Shown here one piece after another: positions 57,801-64,000 of a DNA stretch of 64,000 nucleotides. The notes beneath the pieces were generated by a model, which saw only the letters and a list, made by a program, of their open reading frames with translations, was not told the DNA's origin and did not search any database. The stretch's first letter is position 1. Every line of letters starts with the position of its first letter. Both the position numbers and the translations under genes were made by a program. This DNA comes from Seonamhaeicola sp. (GTDB lineage Bacteria > Bacteroidota > Bacteroidia > Flavobacteriales > Flavobacteriaceae), in assembly GCF_028281565.1 (NCBI RefSeq), contig NZ_JANQJQ010000048.1, forward strand, positions 124,001 to 188,000, in the 5' to 3' direction.

Positions 57801-58255
57801 TTAGGGTCATTAAACCGGCCTGATTTGCAAACATAAATATCCAGTTTCCCGTCATAGTTAATATCAACCATGGTAGCACCCGTAGAAAACCCATATTGCC
57901 CCTTAACCGCAGAGATTTGGGTTATGTTTTTAAATTGAAGTCCTCCGGTATTTAAATAAAGTTCATTGCCTTTTAAACTGGAAACAAAAAATATATCTAC
58001 AAGTCCATCATTATTTACATCCCCAACAGCCACACCACCCCCATTATATAAGTACTCATAGGTAAGTCCATTCATTTGTATACTCTCCTTAATAGGATTT
58101 ACAAATGAAATTCCCGTTTTGCCAGGCGCAAGAATCGTAAACCTTTTAAAGGTTTTGTTTTCCATCGATTTTGAAACTTCTATTTTTGACTTGGATTTGG
58201 AACAGTTCAAAATACCAACTAGCACTGCAAAAAGTATATAAGTGAACTTTTTCAT
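54845..58255 (-). CDS. VCBS/FG-GAP repeat and ASPIC/UnbV lipoprotein (PUL-3)
   Basis: 1136 residues. The signal ends in ILNC (Cys18) followed by Ser and Lys. Calcium-type repeats of beta-propeller blades (DVNNDGLVDIFF, DYDKDGDLDMFL, DVNNDGWPDIL, DLDNDGDLDVV, DYDNDGDLDVFV) flank an ASPIC/UnbV module at about residues 540-625 (NPDGVGARVQIK, IVWPDGKEQ). It is colinear with and highly similar to the PUL-2 copy. Its placement right after SusD in both loci argues for a role at the transporter, such as an additional surface glycan-binding lipoprotein, although no binding site can be named. The gap to SusD contains a strong terminator. Confidence 0.9.
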   Translation of the reverse strand: MKKFTYILFAVLVGILNCSKSKSKIEVSKSMENKTFKRFTILAPGKTGISFVNPIKESIQMNGLTYEYLYNGGGVAVGDVNNDGLVDIFFVSSLKGNELYLNTGGLQFKNITQISAVKGQYGFSTGATMVDINYDGKLDIYVCKSGRFNDPNKRKNELYINQGLNNQGIPVFSEEASKYQLDLPHNSTQAAFFDYDKDGDLDMFLLNHGIDPLYSTNIKQIPKLLNEASQNQSEQLYRNDGGKFTNVSKLCGITNNALSFGLGIAIGDVNNDGWPDILTGHDYSEKDHMYLNQKNGTFKEVSHQAIRHMSNFSMGNDIADFNNDGLLDFISVDMVSESSYEIKTSMSGMNPAEFYQLVDYGLHHQYMFNTLQMNNGISENHVPLFSDIAQLAGVSNTDWSWGPLLFDMDNDGYKDLFVSNGIKRDFRNNDFRIYKEKRTKQHLKELKQTNNPKLLFETYVKDLIERIPTRKKSNLFYTNNGDLTFTKQNTDWGLDVLTSSTGAAYADLDNDGDLDVVTNNVDDFAFIYRNNTLQTSDGNNYLQIQLKGSDKNPDGVGARVQIKCGKQQQVIEQNLTRGFQSSISRKLHFGLGENTVVDTLTIVWPDGKEQKLVNLKSNTTYALHYKDAERKGEAINSVKPIFKDITKARKITYRHKENTFNDFKREILLPHRMSQFGPAVATGDVNNDGLDDFYVGGALGFSGALFVQEEDGTFAKSSTNKTLWHEEKMYEDIDALFFDADLDGDQDLFVVSGGNEYNNGALGLEDRLYINNGNGLFTKARSLPKVRTSGGVVKVADYDNDGDLDVFVGGRQTPCKYPYPSSSVIYRNDSHNGEIKFENVTNKIAPDLEALGMVTDVNWVDVDGDSDLDIVAVGEWMAITVFENNAGTYALKKETGLEKHVGWWNSISSADFDGDGDMDFIAGNLGLNYKYKATAQEPFEIYAKDFDDSGSLDIVLGYYDSGSLVPLRGRECSSNQMPFVKEKFKSYDLFGKATLTDVYGQENLEEALHYQATNFATSYIENLGDGTFNIRPLENKAQLSSINTIQIDDYNQDSFLDILIAGNLYGAEVETPRNDASYGLLLTGDGSGNFKAVEMFKSAICISGDVKRSALLKLTDNKQGILFAKNQGNLQLLTLE

Positions 58256-58271
58256 TTTTAAAATTTAAAAT

Positions 58272-58316
58272 AAAAAAAAGAGTTTAGGAATAAAAAACTC
58301 TTAACCCTAAACTCTT
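58272..58316 (-). terminator. Intrinsic terminator between susD and the VCBS gene (PUL-3)
   Basis: On the minus strand AAGAGTTTAGG and CCTAAACTCTT (plus-strand arms 58306-58316 and 58278-58288) pair perfectly over 11 bp around a 17-nt loop. A run of eight T (58272-58279) follows. It lies after SusD and 17 bp before the VCBS start, so most transcripts would stop after SusCD. Confidence 0.75.
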
Positions 58317-58394
58317 AATTAAAACTAACTCAATTAAACTAAAACAATCTATTTTTACGATAAATACATAAGAGTTTCAATCTCAGTTTTAACA

Positions 58395-59975
58395 TTACCA
58401 TCCAGGGTTTTGCGTTGTCACACCGGGTTCTGTTAAATCTATTTGACTTTGAGGAATTGGCCATAGATAATCCTTGCCAGGATCAAATACGCGCTGCGAA
58501 CTGGCTACAATTGTATTACCTTGCTCATCAACCCCTAGAATATCTTGTGGTACAATATTCTCTGCTATACCCCATCTACGTATACTATAGAAACGATCGC
58601 CTTCCAGTGCCAATTCCACGCGACGTTCATTACGAATACGTTCTCGCATTTCAGATTGACTCAATCCTACTGGTAAATCAGGCATCCCTGCCCTGTTTCT
58701 AATTCTATTTATGGCATCATATACATCTGAGGAAGGCCCTGATAACTCGTTAGAGGCCTCTGCAAAATTTAATAACACTTCAGCGAAGCGAATCAATATA
58801 TAATTTTGAGAAACACCTGGAGCTCCAATTGCCCTTACTTCCGGATCAAAGTATTTTACATTATAAAAACCTGTTGCAGTACCACTACCATCAAATGTCT
58901 CTCCATCAACCACAGCCCCAGGGTAAGCCACGGTCTTGGATAGTCTAGGGTCCCTCCCGTCATATGGGTTGTTTGAGTCGTAGCCACTAGTAGGATCCGT
59001 AATTGGCAAACCTGTAGCCTGCATTTCAAAGGCATCTACTAAATTTTTACTAGGTATGGTACCACCTCCCCATCCCCCTAAAACGGAAGGAAGCGTATAC
59101 TGTGCTATCCAGTTTGTATAAATAACTTGTAGATGGTGCGCATCAAAAATCACCTCTTCGTTACTTTCGTTACTTAACAAAAATATATCTCCAAAATTAG
59201 TTTCCAGATCATATTGCCCATTAGACATCACCTCTTGGGATGCAGCAATTGAAGCAACATAATCCTGTTCAAATAATTGCAATCGTCCTAATAAAGCTGA
59301 AGCGGCTCCTTTAGTAATTCTGCCAACATCTTCTCCCGTATAAACAGCTGGTAGAGCAGTACTAACATCCTCTAATTCGCTTATTACAAAATCAATTACT
59401 TCTAATCTTGGGCTTCTTCCAATAGTTTTTAATTCTTCAGGTCCTGGAGATGTTAAAATAAAAGGTACATCACCGTATAGAAAAACCAATTCCTGATAAG
59501 CATAGGCTCTTAAAAAACGTATTTCATTTTTATAACGTTGCAATAAAGCACTATCCATGGTAAGCGAGCCATTGGCCTCTGCATTTCCAACACCTTCCAA
59601 AAAGTCGTTAGCACGACGAATCATGGTATAAAAGTAATTCCACATGTCTACAATGGGTTTGGAAACTGAAGAGTGGGTACCAATAGCCACCCCATCGTAG
59701 TCAAAGGCTGGGCCTATAAAACTTTGTTTCCACATGTCATCTGTCCAAAGGCTTTGTCCTATAATTTGATATCTCTGAAAGGAGTTAACATCAGTAAGCA
59801 TTTCATAAACTCCAGCAACACCAAGTTTAACGTCTGCTTCCGAGCCGTAAAATGTTTCAGCATTTACTGTATCATCAAGAGTGACATCAAGAAAATCTTC
59901 ACTACAAGATGTCATCAGCATTGCAAAAATCATCGCAAGGCCGAAAAATTTATTCTTTAATTTTATATTTTTCAT
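58395..59975 (-). CDS. SusD-family surface glycan-binding lipoprotein (PUL-3)
   Basis: 526 residues. The lipoprotein signal ends in MTSC (Cys24) followed by SEDF. It has MIRRANDFLE, RFLRAYAYQELVFLYGDVPFI, the C-terminal NRAGMPDLPVGLSQSEM and FYSIRRWGI, and the family-typical ending LWPIPQSQIDLT. It is paralogous to PUL-2 SusD throughout but varies in the central loops (for example IYTNWIAQYTL versus the PUL-2 loop), where ligand contacts are expected. It pairs with the SusC gene 42 bp upstream. Confidence 0.95.
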   Translation of the reverse strand: MKNIKLKNKFFGLAMIFAMLMTSCSEDFLDVTLDDTVNAETFYGSEADVKLGVAGVYEMLTDVNSFQRYQIIGQSLWTDDMWKQSFIGPAFDYDGVAIGTHSSVSKPIVDMWNYFYTMIRRANDFLEGVGNAEANGSLTMDSALLQRYKNEIRFLRAYAYQELVFLYGDVPFILTSPGPEELKTIGRSPRLEVIDFVISELEDVSTALPAVYTGEDVGRITKGAASALLGRLQLFEQDYVASIAASQEVMSNGQYDLETNFGDIFLLSNESNEEVIFDAHHLQVIYTNWIAQYTLPSVLGGWGGGTIPSKNLVDAFEMQATGLPITDPTSGYDSNNPYDGRDPRLSKTVAYPGAVVDGETFDGSGTATGFYNVKYFDPEVRAIGAPGVSQNYILIRFAEVLLNFAEASNELSGPSSDVYDAINRIRNRAGMPDLPVGLSQSEMRERIRNERRVELALEGDRFYSIRRWGIAENIVPQDILGVDEQGNTIVASSQRVFDPGKDYLWPIPQSQIDLTEPGVTTQNPGW

Positions 59976-60017
59976 ATTCTAAAATCTTAATTACATTAAT
60001 TTAAAAATACAACCTCA

Positions 60018-63000
60018 TTAAAATGCTACGTTAACCCCAAATGTATAGGTTTTCGTTTGCGGATATATAAATCCGGTATTTGCAGCATTCAAAGGTGCAG
60101 GATCCGTATTATTAAAAGCTGCATTATTGGCAAAAGTTGAAAGGGATTCAGGATCGAAACCTTCAGGGTACTTAGAATTTACAAATGTTAAAAGATTCTC
60201 TCCACTAAAGTAAATTCGTAATTTATCAACGCCTATTTTATCGGTTACACTACTTGGCAATGAATATCCAAATTGTACGTTTTTCAACCTTAAATATGCG
60301 GCGTTATATATAAAAAATGAATTAACAAAGTTTTCATTTCTTCCATTATTAACGGCATGCAAAATAGGGTAACTTGCATCTGTATTTGTTGGTGTCCAAC
60401 GATCCAAGTGTCTTTCTTGAACTTTCCCGTCCCTTACGAATGGGTGTGCAGCCATAACATCAAAAAAGGTATTCACTTTTCCCGCGCCTTGGAATAGTGC
60501 AGAAAAATCAAATCCTTTATAATTCGCGTTTAAAGAAAAACCATAAAGTAATTGCGGCGAATAACTTCCCAACGAGGTTCTATCGTTTTCATCTACAATC
60601 CCGTCTCCATTTAGGTCTACATATCTTATATCACCAGGAACTGGCGTACCTCCAAAAAACGATTGGTCAGGAGCTGCTGCGATTTCAGCATCACTTTGAA
60701 ACAATCCTAAAGTTTCATACCCAAACAAATTGGATATTGGATCTCCGTTACTTCTTCCTGGAATTTCTGCATTTTCAGATAATCCACTTACAGTAGGTAT
60801 TTTTGTGAAATATGTGAAGTTAAAATTCGTGCTAAATCTAAAATCGTTTCCAATAGTACCTTTATAGGTGATATTGGCTTCAATTCCTTCGGCATTGGAA
60901 TCTCCAACATTAGCTAATGGTGCCTCTGCTCCTAAAGTACCAGGCAATTGCTCTAAAGCAAGGATGTCTTCCCTATCTTCAATAAAATAATCTGCAGTTA
61001 CATTAAGTTTATAATTAAATAAGCTTGCGTCTAATCCAATATTGGTTTTAGTAATAGTTTCCCAAGTTAAATCCGGGTTAGAACTTCCTTCTATTAAACT
61101 ACTTTGCGTAATACCACCTAGCCATAGGTCTCTTCCCCTAACATAAACTGGAGCAAATGCTAAGTTGGTAATTTCTTGATTACCTAATTGCCCCCAAGAC
61201 CCTCTTAATTTTAATGTATTGATGGCATCAACTTTAAAAAATGCTTCGTTGCCTAGATTCCAACCCACAGAGAATGAAGGGAAAAACTCGGATCTATTTT
61301 CTGGTGCGAATCGAGACGTAGCATCACGTCTAAAACTGGCTTCTATCAAGTATTTTTCATCAAAATTATAGTTGATTCTTCCAAAATAAGATTCTATAGC
61401 ATTTTCTTCTATTCCACTAGTAGCAATTAACGTTTCCGGGTCACCTAGTGCAATCTCATCGGAACTGTTATTTTCTGGAAGCCCATCTATACTTACTAGC
61501 TTTCTTTTGCCCTCCGATTGAATGGAATGATGTCCTAACAAAGCTTTTACATTATGCTTTCCGAATGTACCTTCATAATTTAAAAAGTTTTGAATATTGA
61601 TATCTTGTCGCGTATAAGATTCCGTTTTAACACCTGGTACAGAAGCTCTTGAAAACTCGCCGGTTACCCGATACAATTCCAGGTACTTTTGCCAATTATT
61701 TACATCTTCATATCGCTGCGTTATACCAGAAATATTCGTAAAAGTCAATCCATTCACAATTTCATAACTTGCCTTAATACTTCCAATGATGTCATCTCTT
61801 TTTAGCATTTTTTCACCTTCAAATCTAGCTTGTGCAACGGCATTATACTCCTCATTGATTGCTACATAATTCCCATCGGCATTTTGAATTGGGATTGTTG
61901 GAAGCCCTCTATAAGCCATAAAGAAAACACTGTTTGCAGAAATAGATGGTTCTTTTGTATTGCCTCTACTCAAGGCCAAATTATAAGCAATATTAAGTTT
62001 ATCGTTTACTTGTTGATCTAGGTTTAAACGTAAATTATAGCGCTTATAATTAGTATTGGGGATAACCCCGTCAGTATCCAAATGACCTAAAGAGGCATTA
62101 TAATTAAACTTTTCAGTTCCTCCTGACAATGAAAAATGATATCGGTGCGTGGCTCCCGCCTCTGAAGTTACTGCACCCAACCAATCTTCATTAGGCAGGG
62201 TTCCGTTTTGATATCCTTGTAATTGAGCAGCATCAAATTCTGGTACCACACCATCATTTATCAAAGCCTCATTCCTTAACGTTGCATAATCAAAAGAGCT
62301 ACCGAATTTTGGCAAATAGGTGAATTCTTGAAAGCCAACGGATGTATTGAAGTTCATTGTCAACTGCCCTTTTTTACCGCGTTTGGTTTTTATAACAATA
62401 ACACCGTTTCCTCCTCTAACTCCATAAATAGCTGAAGCAGATGCATCTTTTAATACCGACATACTTTCTATATCATTAGGGTCGATATTATCAAGTGTAG
62501 ACTCAATACCATCTACAATAATCAACGGTTCGTTGCTTCCTCCAAATGTAGTGACACCCCTAATTGAAATTGACGAATTATCGTTACCCGGGCTACCTCC
62601 TGGACTAGTAATGGTAAGACCAGACCCTGTACCCGCTAATAAATTAGAAACATTATTAGCTGCTCTGTCTTCTAAAGCTTCTTCGGTAATTACAGCGACT
62701 GCTCCAGTAAGGTTAGTTACTTTTTGCGTACCATAACCCACTAAAACTACTTCATCTAATTTAGCAGCATCCTCTTGTAATATAACGTCAATGTTGGTTT
62801 GGCCATTAACAGCAACCTCTTGGGTTAAAAACCCTATAAATGATACAATAATTGTTGCTTCTGGGTCTGAAAGTGATAATGAGTAATTTCCATCAAAATC
62901 AGTCTGAGTACCATTACTGGTACCTTTCTCTATAATATTTGCTCCAGGAAGTGCTTGACCATTGGTATCTTTTATAGTTCCTATGATGTCATGCCCTTGA

Positions 63001-63401
63001 ATCGGGGTGTTTGACGGCTCAGATTTAGATTTTTCTTCGGGTACTTTTCTCTCTTTTAAGAAAATTTGAGTATTCAACAATTCATACGATGTTTTTGTTC
63101 CATCAAATAGTTTGCTCAAAACCGTTTCAATAGGAACATCCTCAACGGTTATAGAAACTCTACGATTCAAATCAACAAATCTAGTATTATACACAAATGT
63201 ATATTTGGATGTAACCTCGATCTTGTCAATTACTTTTCTAACCGTTGTATTCTCAACATCTAAAGTTATAGCTTGCGAATACCCGTTACTAGCAAGCATA
63301 CTGAAAAAAGAAGCGAAAACAAATAAAACGGTTAATTTCATTTTTAAATCAAATTTCAGAAAAGGCCAATACGCTCCTTTTCTTTCATGAAGTTTTTTCA
63401 T
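60018..63401 (-). CDS. SusC-like TonB-dependent transporter with STN domain (PUL-3)
   Basis: 1127 residues. A long N-terminal region precedes a signal ending in SNGYSQ. The STN domain (about 45-115: LDVENTTVRKVIDKI, VEDVPIETVLSKLF) is of a different type from those of PUL-1 and PUL-2. Next come the carboxypeptidase-like domain (IIGTIKDTNGQALPGANI), the plug (VVLVGYGTQKVTNLTGAVAVI), and the barrel. From the carboxypeptidase-like domain on it is a close paralog of PUL-2 SusC. It would import the sulfated or acylated oligosaccharide handled by the PUL-3 enzymes and signal to the FecR encoded 159 bp upstream. Confidence 0.95.
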   Translation of the reverse strand: MKKLHERKGAYWPFLKFDLKMKLTVLFVFASFFSMLASNGYSQAITLDVENTTVRKVIDKIEVTSKYTFVYNTRFVDLNRRVSITVEDVPIETVLSKLFDGTKTSYELLNTQIFLKERKVPEEKSKSEPSNTPIQGHDIIGTIKDTNGQALPGANIIEKGTSNGTQTDFDGNYSLSLSDPEATIIVSFIGFLTQEVAVNGQTNIDVILQEDAAKLDEVVLVGYGTQKVTNLTGAVAVITEEALEDRAANNVSNLLAGTGSGLTITSPGGSPGNDNSSISIRGVTTFGGSNEPLIIVDGIESTLDNIDPNDIESMSVLKDASASAIYGVRGGNGVIVIKTKRGKKGQLTMNFNTSVGFQEFTYLPKFGSSFDYATLRNEALINDGVVPEFDAAQLQGYQNGTLPNEDWLGAVTSEAGATHRYHFSLSGGTEKFNYNASLGHLDTDGVIPNTNYKRYNLRLNLDQQVNDKLNIAYNLALSRGNTKEPSISANSVFFMAYRGLPTIPIQNADGNYVAINEEYNAVAQARFEGEKMLKRDDIIGSIKASYEIVNGLTFTNISGITQRYEDVNNWQKYLELYRVTGEFSRASVPGVKTESYTRQDINIQNFLNYEGTFGKHNVKALLGHHSIQSEGKRKLVSIDGLPENNSSDEIALGDPETLIATSGIEENAIESYFGRINYNFDEKYLIEASFRRDATSRFAPENRSEFFPSFSVGWNLGNEAFFKVDAINTLKLRGSWGQLGNQEITNLAFAPVYVRGRDLWLGGITQSSLIEGSSNPDLTWETITKTNIGLDASLFNYKLNVTADYFIEDREDILALEQLPGTLGAEAPLANVGDSNAEGIEANITYKGTIGNDFRFSTNFNFTYFTKIPTVSGLSENAEIPGRSNGDPISNLFGYETLGLFQSDAEIAAAPDQSFFGGTPVPGDIRYVDLNGDGIVDENDRTSLGSYSPQLLYGFSLNANYKGFDFSALFQGAGKVNTFFDVMAAHPFVRDGKVQERHLDRWTPTNTDASYPILHAVNNGRNENFVNSFFIYNAAYLRLKNVQFGYSLPSSVTDKIGVDKLRIYFSGENLLTFVNSKYPEGFDPESLSTFANNAAFNNTDPAPLNAANTGFIYPQTKTYTFGVNVAF

Positions 63402-63444
63402 ATTTTTAATGTGTTAAAATAGTGAATGACTAATTTTGTTAGTT

Positions 63445-63491
63445 AATCACTTTCAATTACCGGGAAATGTGACAGCATTTTCCGGTTTTTT
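63445..63491 (+). ncRNA. Possible short antisense RNA in the FecR-SusC gap (PUL-3)
   Basis: A perfect plus-strand TAATTTTG (63431-63438, TAnnTTTG) is followed by TTAGTTAAT, as in the other two junctions, and by a terminator ending at 63491. The predicted RNA is only about 47 nt and no -33 TTG stands at the right spacing. The true start may lie further upstream inside susC. This is the weakest of the three candidates. Confidence 0.3.
63460..63491 (+). terminator. Intrinsic terminator, plus strand, in the FecR-SusC gap (PUL-3)
   Basis: CCGGGAAA (63460-63467) pairs with TTTTCCGG (63478-63485) over 8 positions, one G-U, with a 10-nt loop, followed by six T (63486-63491). An outer stem AATCACTTTCAA (63445-63456) / TTGAAAAGTGATT (63496-63508) embeds it in a longer hairpin. 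The T-run serves only plus-strand transcription. Confidence 0.65.
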
Positions 63492-63560
63492 ATTCTTGAA
63501 AAGTGATTTTTTAGTAAAATTTAAAGTTGTTGTTTAATTCATATAGTATCGTTTTTATGG

Positions 63561-64000
63561 TTAATTAATAAATATTGCATTATTTTTTATAGTGTACTTG
63601 ACACCAAAACTTTTGTCAAACGCTTCTAAGATTTTTTCAATTGGAGGTTCTTCCTTAAACGTGGCACTAAAAATTTCATTTTTCAAATTTTTATTTGTTA
63701 TGACAATTTTCATATTATACCTGCGCTCCAACTTTTTAACAATATTCTCGAATGTCATATCCCTGAAAACCAGGGCACCCTGCATCCAGGAAGTATATAT
63801 ACTAACATCAACTTCTTCGGTTACAATGTCCTCTGTTTTCTTATTAAGCGTTCCTTTAATACCAGGAACAATTTTCACACTTTCCGCTAAAGTATTAGTA
63901 TCAGTATATAAACCAACAGATCCTTCTACTAGCACTACATCCGTAATGGCATCTTCCGGATAGGCTGAAACGTTAAATTCAGTTCCTAAAACTTCAACAT
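63561..64000 (-). CDS. FecR-family anti-sigma factor, N-terminus cut by window edge (PUL-3)
   Basis: An open frame of 146 codons plus stop runs from the right edge to 63561. It begins inside the FecR domain at VEVLGTEFNVSAYPEDA and continues with VVLVEGSVGLY. The DUF4974 C-terminus has WMQGALVFRDMTFENIVKKL, NMKIVITN and the final YTIKNNAIFIN. It diverges from the PUL-1 and PUL-2 FecR proteins, in step with the different STN domain of PUL-3 SusC. The cytoplasmic region, membrane helix and partner sigma gene lie outside the window. Confidence 0.9.
   Translation of the reverse strand, partial: VEVLGTEFNVSAYPEDAITDVVLVEGSVGLYTDTNTLAESVKIVPGIKGTLNKKTEDIVTEEVDVSIYTSWMQGALVFRDMTFENIVKKLERRYNMKIVITNKNLKNEIFSATFKEEPPIEKILEAFDKSFGVKYTIKNNAIFIN

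Overview
The window reads as part of a low-GC Bacteroidota chromosome, most likely a glycan-degrading marine or environmental Flavobacteriaceae. The grounds are three SusC/SusD systems with FecR/ECF-sigma control, many lipoproteins with acidic residues after the lipobox Cys, TAnnTTTG-type promoters, and a dense load of glycoside hydrolases, sulfatases and Tat-exported oxidoreductases. No rRNA, tRNA, CRISPR array or insertion sequence was seen.

Nearly every gene is on the minus strand, in three polysaccharide utilization loci (PULs). PUL-1 (1-6484) has a divergent ECF sigma factor (+), FecR anti-sigma, SusC and a SusD cut by the left edge. PUL-2 (about 6481-33996) has a divergent ECF sigma (+), FecR, SusC, SusD and a VCBS/ASPIC lipoprotein. 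These are followed by GH3, a serine beta-lactamase-fold hydrolase, a Gfo/Idh/MocA oxidoreductase, GH2, a second oxidoreductase, a DUF1080 lipoprotein and a broken third oxidoreductase. It ends in a cytoplasmic amino-sugar block: MFS importer, NagB fused to a PIG-L deacetylase domain, a small protein and a GlcNAc-kinase-like ATPase. Two gene relics close the block. PUL-3 (34214-64000) has a FecR cut by the right edge, SusC, SusD, VCBS/ASPIC, an oxidoreductase, a double SGNH esterase, three roughly 1,080-residue paralogous lipoproteins of unknown function interleaved with an arylsulfotransferase-like protein and a GH20, a LamG-like protein and two S1 sulfatases.

Together the genes suggest surface capture and outer-membrane import of sulfated, possibly acylated, N-acetylhexosamine-containing oligosaccharides. 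Sulfatases, esterase, GH20, GH2, GH3 and possibly a 3-keto-glycoside route would trim these in the periplasm, and GlcNAc would then be catabolised in the cytoplasm. The substrate is an inference.

The most notable signals are four. (1) Each FecR-SusC junction holds an intrinsic terminator on the strand opposite susC. In two of them a perfect TAnnTTTG box lies upstream, predicting antisense RNAs of about 86-93 nt that resemble the DonS-type PUL-repressing RNAs of Bacteroides. (2) SusC of PUL-2 looks like a chimera: its signalling (STN) domain resembles PUL-1, its transporter body resembles PUL-3. (3) Three tandem paralogs look like an undescribed glycoside-hydrolase-like family. (4) Both SusD-VCBS junctions carry minus-strand terminators that would split each operon into a high-level transporter part and a low-level enzyme part.
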